This document shows positions 7,268 to 14,177 of a stretch of 64,000 nt of DNA, piece by piece. How positions within the stretch are numbered: position 1 is the stretch's first letter; each line of letters starts with the position of its first letter. The notes beneath the pieces were generated by a model. It worked only from the letters and a program-made list of their open reading frames with translations. It did no database searches and was not told where the DNA came from. Source of the stretch: Oscillospiraceae bacterium (GTDB taxonomy: Bacteria > Bacillota > Clostridia > Oscillospirales > Oscillospiraceae); NCBI GenBank assembly GCA_017482385.1, contig JAFUNI010000013.1, positions 1 through 64,000 of the forward strand. The letters run 5' to 3'. Both the position numbers and the translations under genes were made by a program.

Positions 7268-7936
7268 ATGGGCAAACTAATTGTAATTGAGGGTACTGAC
7301 GGCTCCGGCAAGTCTACCCAGTTTCGTATGATGTCCGAGCATTTGGAAAAGGACAATATTGCTTTCAAGCATTTGGTATTCCCCCGGTATCAGGAGGAAA
7401 GCTCTGCGCTGATCCGTATGTACCTGGGCGGTCAGTTTGGCTCCAAGCCCACCGATGTAAACGCATATGCCGCATCCGCTTTCTATGCTGTAGACCGCTA
7501 TGCCTCCTACAAGATGGATTGGGGTCAGTGGTACGAAGACGGCGGTTTGATTCTGTCCGACCGGTACACCACCTCCAATGCGGTGCACCAGGCATCCAAG
7601 GAAGCTCCGGAAGACCGGGAAAAGTATCTGCACTGGCTGTATGACTTTGAGTATGCGAAAATGGGTCTTCCCAAGCCGGATCTGGTGATCTATTTGGATG
7701 TGCCCACAGACTTCACCCAGAAGCTTTTGCGTCACCGGGAGGCCGCTACCAACACCACCGCAGATATCCATGAGCAGGATATGCAGTATCTTGCTACCTG
7801 CCGGGAAACCGGCCGGACCGCCGCTGCCTACTACGGCTGGACGGTGATCTCCTGCGTAAAGAACGGACAAATGCGTTCCGTTGAAGATATTCACGAAGAA
7901 ATTTACCGCCATATTCAGGCTTGTTTGGAGGGTTAA
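7268..7936 (+). CDS. tmk: dTMP (thymidylate) kinase
   Basis: A 222-residue P-loop kinase that phosphorylates dTMP to dTDP for DNA synthesis. Walker A GTDGSGKST is at 9-17. The DRY motif (SDRYTTSN, about residues 97-104) and a YLDVP strand (about 142-146) match nucleoside monophosphate kinases of the thymidylate kinase fold. The start is ATG 7268 with AAGGAA upstream. It is the first gene of a four-gene plus-strand operon (tmk, DJ-1/PfpI, mltG, U32). The sequence is somewhat divergent in the lid region, so another deoxynucleotide kinase activity is possible. Confidence 0.85.
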   Translation: MGKLIVIEGTDGSGKSTQFRMMSEHLEKDNIAFKHLVFPRYQEESSALIRMYLGGQFGSKPTDVNAYAASAFYAVDRYASYKMDWGQWYEDGGLILSDRYTTSNAVHQASKEAPEDREKYLHWLYDFEYAKMGLPKPDLVIYLDVPTDFTQKLLRHREAATNTTADIHEQDMQYLATCRETGRTAAAYYGWTVISCVKNGQMRSVEDIHEEIYRHIQACLEG

Positions 7937-7938
7937 CT

Positions 7939-8481
7939 ATGGTTTATGTACTGCTGGGAACCGGTTTTGAAGAAATGGAAGCTCTTGCCCCTGTAGATTT
8001 GATGCGTCGGGCTGGCATTGACGTGCTGACTGTAGGCGTTACGGGCAAAATTGTATACGGTAGCCACAATATCGGCGTGGAAGCCGACATCTTGCTGGAA
8101 GAAATGGACTTGACTCAGCTGGAAATGATCGTTCTGCCCGGCGGTCTAGGCGGCGTTGCGTCTGCAAGAGCCAGCCAGGGCGCTATGGATGCACTGAAGT
8201 TCGCCTGGGAAAATGATAAGTTTGTAGCCGCTATCTGCGCCGGTCCTACGGTTTTGGCCGATCTGCACATCACAGACAACAAGCAGGCAACTTGTTTTCC
8301 AAGCTGCGAGAATCAAATGGGAAGTGCCCTTATGAACAATGGCGTCCCCTGCATTCGTGACGGCAAGCTGATCACCGGTGCTTCTGCCGGCTGCGCTATT
8401 CCCTTTGCTTTGGCGCTCATTGAAGCGCTGAAGGGCGAGGAGACCGCAAACGCTATCCAAAAGCAGATCGTGATCCGCTGA
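7939..8481 (+). CDS. DJ-1/PfpI family protein
   Basis: A 180-residue member of the DJ-1/PfpI superfamily. I chose ATG 7939 because GGAGG lies 7 bases upstream; the longer TTG-started frame runs through that site. The nucleophile elbow AAICAGP puts the reactive cysteine at residue 100, and the GFEEMEA segment near residue 12 supplies the conserved glutamate. Family members act as glyoxalases, deglycases or chaperones; the branch cannot be told from sequence alone. It begins two bases after the tmk stop and ends 12 bases before mltG, so it is co-transcribed with both. Confidence 0.9.
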   Translation: MVYVLLGTGFEEMEALAPVDLMRRAGIDVLTVGVTGKIVYGSHNIGVEADILLEEMDLTQLEMIVLPGGLGGVASARASQGAMDALKFAWENDKFVAAICAGPTVLADLHITDNKQATCFPSCENQMGSALMNNGVPCIRDGKLITGASAGCAIPFALALIEALKGEETANAIQKQIVIR

Positions 8482-8493
8482 CAGGAGGTTACT

Positions 8494-10068
8494 ATGGATA
8501 ATCACAAGGACAATATAGCGCCGGAAAGTGAAAATCCGGAGTGGCTGGAACGTCTTTTGAACGGAACGGATGCGCCCTGGGAGCAGGATTACTCCGACCA
8601 GAAAGATAATGCCCTCCCTACCGAAGAAACGAAAAAAGTACCCTCTGCAGCTAAACCGGCCGATTCCCGGGATGCAGAGCTTGAACGGATCTTGATGGAA
8701 AACTGGTCCGATACCGAACCGGCTTCCGAAGCCGTTGAAAAAGAGGCTAATATCTTTGACGACGATTTTGAGATCGATGCGCTGCTGGCTGCGGATGCCC
8801 TGGAAAACGAACCCGAGGAACCTCCCGTCTCCGCTGACATTTCTGCGTTTGAACCGGACTTCCTTATCGACGAGCAGGAAGAAGATACAGAAGAAGAATT
8901 ACAAGCGCCCGTGGAAGTCCCCCGGAAAGGTCGTCCCAAGCGCCAAGCCGGTTACGGATTCTTAGGCATCCCCCACATCATATCCACAGTAATTTGGCTG
9001 GTTTTGATCGTCGCGATCGGTGTTTCTTTGGGCCGGACTCTGTGGGTTTGCTGCGCGGATTTGATGGCCTTTGGCAAGGATGACAGAACGGTGTCCATCA
9101 CCGTGACGGAAGACGACGACATCGACTCCATCGCCGAAAAGCTGGGCAAAGCCGATTTGGTGCGTTACCCTAACCTTTTCAAATTTTTCGCCAATGTCAC
9201 AGGCAAGTCTGACAACATCGGTGTGGGCACCTTTACGCTCAATTCCCAGTTGGACTACAACGCAATGATCAACGCCATGTACGACTATGGCCCGGAGCAG
9301 CAGGTCGTGACCTTGATGTTCCCGGAGGGTTACAACTGCGCCCAGGTTTTTAAGCTTTTGGAGGACAACGGGGTTTGCACTGCGGCAGCCTTGGAAGAGT
9401 ACTGCATGAAGGGCGAGCTGAACGATTACTGGTTCTTGGAAGGTGTTTCCAGAGATTTCAAGTATTGCCTGGAAGGCTATTTGGCGCCGGATACCTATAA
9501 ATTCTATGTAAACGACTCCCCACGCCGTGTTTTGGAGAAGTTCCTGGACGAGTTTGATCAGCGCTTCACCGACCTGATGAAAGAGGATTTCGAAGAGATC
9601 AAAAAGACTTATGCTAACCGTCTGAAGAACAAAGGCTATACCGATGCTTATATCAAAGAACACACCTTGACCGTGCAGGATGTGGTCACTTTGGCTTCCA
9701 TCATTCAGAAGGAAACCGCCTCCGATGCCGAGTGCTACGACATTGCATCTACCTTCTACAACCGCTTGGTTGCCAATATGCAGTTGGGCGCTGACGCCAC
9801 TGTTTACTATGCCATCGGTGACTATTTCTGGGAAACCGAGGTTCTGACCCAGAAGCATCTGGACACGGACAGCCCCTACAACACCCGTAAAAACGGCGGC
9901 ATCCCCCCCAGCGCCATCTGCAATATGGGCGTGCATGCGCTGTATGCCGCTTTGGAGCCCAACGATACAGGCTACTACTACTTTGTGTATGATACGGCTA
10001 AGAAGGCCCACCGTTTTGCAAAAACCGAGGCGGAGCACCTCAACAACTTGAAGGAATTGGGATACTAA
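8494..10068 (+). CDS. mltG: MltG-type endolytic peptidoglycan transglycosylase
   Basis: A 524-residue protein. The first 155 residues are acidic and probably disordered in the cytoplasm, a transmembrane segment lies at about 162-188, and the extracellular YceG/MltG domain follows. The catalytic glutamate is Glu407 in LASIIQKET. MltG cuts nascent glycan strands and sets their length during wall growth. GGAGG precedes the ATG. The cytoplasmic extension is longer than in Escherichia coli MltG. The stop codon overlaps the start of the next gene by one base (TAATG). In Bacillus subtilis the equivalent yrrL is also followed by U32-family genes (yrrN, yrrO), which supports the assignment. Confidence 0.93.
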   Translation: MDNHKDNIAPESENPEWLERLLNGTDAPWEQDYSDQKDNALPTEETKKVPSAAKPADSRDAELERILMENWSDTEPASEAVEKEANIFDDDFEIDALLAADALENEPEEPPVSADISAFEPDFLIDEQEEDTEEELQAPVEVPRKGRPKRQAGYGFLGIPHIISTVIWLVLIVAIGVSLGRTLWVCCADLMAFGKDDRTVSITVTEDDDIDSIAEKLGKADLVRYPNLFKFFANVTGKSDNIGVGTFTLNSQLDYNAMINAMYDYGPEQQVVTLMFPEGYNCAQVFKLLEDNGVCTAAALEEYCMKGELNDYWFLEGVSRDFKYCLEGYLAPDTYKFYVNDSPRRVLEKFLDEFDQRFTDLMKEDFEEIKKTYANRLKNKGYTDAYIKEHTLTVQDVVTLASIIQKETASDAECYDIASTFYNRLVANMQLGADATVYYAIGDYFWETEVLTQKHLDTDSPYNTRKNGGIPPSAICNMGVHALYAALEPNDTGYYYFVYDTAKKAHRFAKTEAEHLNNLKELGY

Positions 10069-11285
10069 TGGCAAAATTGGAATTATTAAGTCCCGCCGGT
10101 GATATGGAACGGCTGCGAATGGCCGTTCTATATGGCGCGGATGCGGTATATTTGGCAGGCACTGCCTTTGGTATGCGCTCCTTTGCGGGAAACTTCACGC
10201 CGGAGGAGCTGCCCAAGGCCGTGGAATTCGCTCACAGCCACGGGGTAAAGGTTCATGTCACAGTGAACACCATGCCCCGCAATGAGGAAATCGCCCAGCT
10301 GCCTCCCTATTTGGAACAGCTGCAGGATGCAGGTGTAGATGCGCTGATCGTTGCCGACTTGGGCGCTTTCACCCTGGCGGGCAAATATGCCCCCAAGTGC
10401 GAGCGACATATCTCTACGCAGCAGTCCATCGCCAATTACGAATGCGCCCAGGCCTGGTATGATTTGGGCGCAAAGCGGGTGGTACTTGCCCGGGAGCTGA
10501 ACTTAGACGAGATCCGCACCATTCGGGAGAAGACGGATAAGGATTTAGAGATCGAGACCTTCGGTCACGGCGCTATGTGCGTAAGCTATTCCGGCCGGTG
10601 TCTGCTGAGCAATTATATGACCGGGCGGGATTCCAACCGGGGCGCTTGCGCCCAGCCCTGCCGGTACCAGTATGCACTGGTGGAGGAAAAGCGGCCCGGG
10701 GAGTATTTCCCTGTATTTGAGGACGAAAAGGGCACATACATTATGAACTCCCGGGATATGTGCACCATCGACCATTTACAGGATTTAATGGATGCAGGCA
10801 TTGACTGCATCAAGATCGAAGGTCGGGCAAAGTCGGCTTACTATGCCGCCATTGTCACCGGCGCTTATCGCCATGCCATTGATGATATTGTGGCTGGGCG
10901 ACCTGTAGACCCAGTCTGGCGGGACGAGGTAGAGCATGTGAGCCATCGGTACTACTCCACGGGGTTCTACTATGGCTACCCTGGACAGTACACCGAACAT
11001 TCCCGATACATACGCCAGTGGCAGATCTGCGCCATTGTGGAAAGCTGTGACGAAAACGGGCTTGCCCTGTGCAGCCTGCGGAACAAGTTCTCCCAAGGCG
11101 ATGTTTTGGAGGCTGTGGGCCCCGATATGCGCCCCTTCCCTTTTACTGTCGCAGAGATGTGGACAGAAGAAAAACAGCCCCTGGATCAGCCCAGGACGCC
11201 CCAAATGAAGTTTTATATGCAGCTACCCAAGCAGGTTCCCGCTATGAGTATTCTCCGCCACAGCGTAGAGCTTTCCGGAAAATAA
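10068..11285 (+). CDS. Peptidase U32 family, probable tRNA hydroxylation protein (TrhP-like)
   Basis: A 405-residue U32 protein with the family signature ETFGHGAMCVSYSGRC near residues 163-178, followed by the CAQPCR cysteines. Despite the name, characterised relatives (RlhA, TrhP, UbiU/V) are RNA or quinone hydroxylation factors that use an iron-sulfur centre. The position directly after mltG matches Bacillus subtilis yrrN/yrrO (trhP1/trhP2), whose products form 5-hydroxyuridine at tRNA position 34, so that is the best guess. It starts at ATG 10068, overlapping the mltG stop. Only one copy is present here, not a pair, and no methyltransferase of the yrrM type lies beside it. Confidence 0.85.
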   Translation: MAKLELLSPAGDMERLRMAVLYGADAVYLAGTAFGMRSFAGNFTPEELPKAVEFAHSHGVKVHVTVNTMPRNEEIAQLPPYLEQLQDAGVDALIVADLGAFTLAGKYAPKCERHISTQQSIANYECAQAWYDLGAKRVVLARELNLDEIRTIREKTDKDLEIETFGHGAMCVSYSGRCLLSNYMTGRDSNRGACAQPCRYQYALVEEKRPGEYFPVFEDEKGTYIMNSRDMCTIDHLQDLMDAGIDCIKIEGRAKSAYYAAIVTGAYRHAIDDIVAGRPVDPVWRDEVEHVSHRYYSTGFYYGYPGQYTEHSRYIRQWQICAIVESCDENGLALCSLRNKFSQGDVLEAVGPDMRPFPFTVAEMWTEEKQPLDQPRTPQMKFYMQLPKQVPAMSILRHSVELSGK

Positions 11286-11289
11286 GCAT

Positions 11290-11327
11290 AACCGGCTGTG
11301 CAAATGCACAGCCGGTTACTTTTTTTA
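11290..11327. terminator. Bidirectional terminator
   Basis: AACCGGCTGTGC (11290-11301) pairs with GCACAGCCGGTT (11306-11317), followed by a run of T. It separates the tmk-mltG operon from the convergent LTA-synthase-like gene. Confidence 0.92.
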
Positions 11328-12887
11328 TTTGTCGCGATTCACTTGGAGAATTTCTTCATTGTAGAATCGGGAGTTCTTTTGCAGTTCCCGGTTCAGGGTT
11401 TCCTGGCCGTGGATCTCCGTCAGGGTCTTCTCGCCGGAGAAGAGGTCGGTTCCAAGTGCCAAACGATCCCCCTCGATCTCCACACCCATAGCCGCCAGGG
11501 TGGTGGGGAACATATCAAACACGCCAAACTGCCGATTCTTTTCCTGCTTAGGTTCTACGGCAGAATTGATAATACAGTTATAGATGGTGCGGGTGTATTC
11601 CTCATCCAAGCTTTCCAGGAATTCCGGATCCATTGTCAGATGGTCACCACTGATAACAATCGTGGTATTTTCGTAGAAATCCTGCTGCTGGATCCAGTTG
11701 ACAAACTCATAGACCATCGCAGAGGAACAAGAAAGCACATTGGCATACTGATTATCGTACTTCTGCTCACAATGCTCGCAAACATAGCCGTCCGGGAAGT
11801 GGGTATCTGCCGTCAGCATCGTCAAATTGAAGGGTTGGTCCTTGGATGCAAGCTCTGTGAGGGTCTCTTTGGCAAACATAAAGAGCTTGGCATCCTCATA
11901 GCCCCACCATTGGGCGTATCCCTCGGGGAGCTTGCCAGCGGCGATCATGGCTTTTGTATCGCCGATCTCATAGCCACCATGCTCCGTAATATAATGTCTG
12001 CGGCCGCCAAAGCCTGCGTCAGAGCCCATCAAGAACACATTCTTATAACCCTGTTCCTGCAGAACACTGCCAATGGAGATGATTCCGGGCATATAGGGCA
12101 CATCCTCACCGCCGAAATTACCGGACAGCAGCGGCACCTTTACCGGCAGGCCGGAGGTTTGGGACACCAGCGCAGATGCTGTCCATGTGGTTCCGTCATA
12201 ATTCAGTGCGCCGCCAAGGCCCTGGCTTTCAGAGAAATTCACATTGGCATCTGCCAGTTGCGCAAGCTCTTTGATATAGTCATTGGCCACCCCGTCACCG
12301 TCGGGATCCTGGGCATAGGTATTCTCCATAGATTCCAGGAAAATATAGATAAGATTTCTCTTTTGGGCGGGGAATTTAAGGATCGATTGCTCCGGTTTCA
12401 CATAATTCTCTTCAATGAAATCCGAAGGGGTGGATGTGGTGACCAAATAGGAGCCCACCTTCAGTTCTACACAGAAGAACAAAAGCGCAGCCACCAACAA
12501 CCAGGCAGAAATGCGGATATAATGCTCCCGGAAAAAGGCGCAAACCTTACCTTCCGTATATTTCCGGTATGGGGAAAAGCGCGCGGCAATTTTTTTGATT
12601 CTGCCGGATGCGCACATATATCCAAGCAAAAGTGCTGCTGCCAGCAAAATGCTCCAGGAGCCCACATGACTTACCGCTCTGCCTGTATAATACGAGGGCG
12701 TTCCGTCTGCCGGCGCTTTCATTTGATACAGGATCTGATCCAGACGGATATCATCATAGTTGATCAAAAACCAAATGGTTGTAAAAAAGACCACGCAGGC
12801 CAAAAGCATCAGAAAACCGGCGGTGATAATGCCTGCCCGCTTCCGTTTATCGATTTTCGTTTTTTCTTTTTTGATTTCAGTGCCCAT
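11325..12887 (-). CDS. LTA synthase-like sulfatase / phosphoglycerol transferase
   Basis: I start this 520-residue membrane protein at ATG 12887 (MGTEIKKEK), where GAGG lies 8 bases upstream; the longer frame adds 34 residues without a binding site. Three to four hydrophobic segments in the first 160 residues anchor an extracellular alkaline-phosphatase-superfamily domain. Metal-site and nucleophile features are visible: the ESMENTY block, a Thr-rich nucleophile segment (NYDGTTWTAS), GSDAGFGGRRHYITEHG, and ISGDHLTMD. Relatives transfer phosphoglycerol from phosphatidylglycerol to lipoteichoic acid or periplasmic glucans. The exact acceptor cannot be inferred. It is a single-gene unit between two terminators. 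Confidence 0.85.
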   Translation of the reverse strand: MGTEIKKEKTKIDKRKRAGIITAGFLMLLACVVFFTTIWFLINYDDIRLDQILYQMKAPADGTPSYYTGRAVSHVGSWSILLAAALLLGYMCASGRIKKIAARFSPYRKYTEGKVCAFFREHYIRISAWLLVAALLFFCVELKVGSYLVTTSTPSDFIEENYVKPEQSILKFPAQKRNLIYIFLESMENTYAQDPDGDGVANDYIKELAQLADANVNFSESQGLGGALNYDGTTWTASALVSQTSGLPVKVPLLSGNFGGEDVPYMPGIISIGSVLQEQGYKNVFLMGSDAGFGGRRHYITEHGGYEIGDTKAMIAAGKLPEGYAQWWGYEDAKLFMFAKETLTELASKDQPFNLTMLTADTHFPDGYVCEHCEQKYDNQYANVLSCSSAMVYEFVNWIQQQDFYENTTIVISGDHLTMDPEFLESLDEEYTRTIYNCIINSAVEPKQEKNRQFGVFDMFPTTLAAMGVEIEGDRLALGTDLFSGEKTLTEIHGQETLNRELQKNSRFYNEEILQVNRDK

Positions 12888-13034
12888 TGCTATTGCCTCA
12901 ATTGTTTTTATTTTCAGTCTATCAAAAGAATATGAACAAATCTTGCATGATATATAAAATATTCTTACGACTTTGTTTCTGCACAACATTATACCTCTTT
13001 TTTCCGCAAAAAGAAAGAGGTATTTTGCAAAAAG

Positions 13035-13059
13035 CAGTTCCGCGGAGACCGCGGAACTG
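13035..13059 (-). terminator. Terminator of the second esterase operon
   Basis: CAGTTCCGCGG (13035-13045) pairs with CCGCGGAACTG (13049-13059) around AGA, with T-runs on both sides; it follows the minus-strand esterase stop. Confidence 0.9.
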
Positions 13060-13069
13060 TTTTTTATAT

Positions 13070-14167
13070 TTATTTATCTTCCCGGTGGCGTTCTATGAAA
13101 TCCATATACCGGTTCCAGTCCGTACGGGACAGGAAATGGTGGCCAGGACGGCGGTGGTAGCCAATATGTCCGGCGGGGAAAATCACGTCGTCATCCGGCA
13201 TTTCGCCGTTATGGACAAAGCCGGTCAGCCCCTTATCCTCCCAAGCCTTGGACGCTGCCACGCAGGACAAAAATTCACTGTCCGGGCTGGCCCAGCCATC
13301 CATAGCCGCGGAAGCCACATACACATACCGGGGCGCAATGGTTGCCAGCAGAAAATGCTGATCGAAGCCTTCCGGAATGCAAGTCTGTGCAAAATCCTTA
13401 TATTTCTTGCAGAACCAGTAACCCACACCCATTATATTTTTGATGGTTTCTCCTGTCTCACCATACTTTCCCGGAATCTTCTTTACGCCCAGGCTGCCTC
13501 TTGCCAAAGCAGCGCCGCTGCAGCCGGAATCGTTGGAGAATACATAGCGGAAACGCTCATCCATCATACCGGCAACCAAGGCCGTCTTACCCAAACGGGA
13601 GTGGCCGATCACCGCTGCCTGAGAAAGGTCCAGGCCGGGCAAAGTCTGGGCATAGTCCAAAACCCGGCTTGCCGCCCAGGCCCAAATTGCAATCTTGCCG
13701 CAGGTATCTTTCTGATCCCGTCCGTTTTTCAGCAAGACCTTGGCGAGGCGGTCATCAAAATCAGAATCCGGACAGGCATCGTTATCCTCCGTAACCTCTC
13801 CGTAATAGAAAGAAAGCACACTGAATCCTCTCTGTGCTATCTCCTCAACAGGGTAATAATACTGTTCATTATAGCGGAACGAAATAAACACAAAGAACGG
13901 ATGCTCCTTACCATCGGTGTGGAGCAGACGCTTCACCTGGAAGGTATGGCTGCCCAACTCCGTGGTAATGGTCATATCCACCTTTGACACCTGTGCCTGA
14001 CCGCAGCAGAGCCGGCTTTCCAGCATCGTCGGTTCAGAAACAGTCATCTCGTAGGGGATGTCGGGAACATAACCGTATTCATTATCCAGCAGGATCTTTT
14101 TCATTTGCTCTGCGTCCTGCAGTTCGGGAAGATTTGCTTCCTGCAAAAGTTTTTCAATCTGGCTCAT
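13070..14167 (-). CDS. Second CE15-like esterase paralogue
   Basis: ATG 14167 has GGAG 8 bases upstream and gives 365 residues, in register with the paralogue at 3877-4986; an upstream extension of 29 residues has no support. GHSRLGK at 188-194 places the nucleophile at Ser190. A YVYV...SEFLS block and the C-terminal GYH...HH...SR.DW block are shared with the paralogue. No signal peptide is seen. It follows the large exoprotein gene by 10 bases and so belongs to the same message. That pairing suggests the exoprotein and the esterase handle the same glycan, outside and inside the cell respectively. Confidence 0.75.
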   Translation of the reverse strand: MSQIEKLLQEANLPELQDAEQMKKILLDNEYGYVPDIPYEMTVSEPTMLESRLCCGQAQVSKVDMTITTELGSHTFQVKRLLHTDGKEHPFFVFISFRYNEQYYYPVEEIAQRGFSVLSFYYGEVTEDNDACPDSDFDDRLAKVLLKNGRDQKDTCGKIAIWAWAASRVLDYAQTLPGLDLSQAAVIGHSRLGKTALVAGMMDERFRYVFSNDSGCSGAALARGSLGVKKIPGKYGETGETIKNIMGVGYWFCKKYKDFAQTCIPEGFDQHFLLATIAPRYVYVASAAMDGWASPDSEFLSCVAASKAWEDKGLTGFVHNGEMPDDDVIFPAGHIGYHRRPGHHFLSRTDWNRYMDFIERHREDK

Positions 14168-14177
14168 AACTACACTC

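Noticed and set aside
11298..12935. A 545-codon plus-strand frame
   Set aside because: It is antisense to the LTA-synthase-like gene, which has membrane spans and active-site motifs; the plus-strand product has none.
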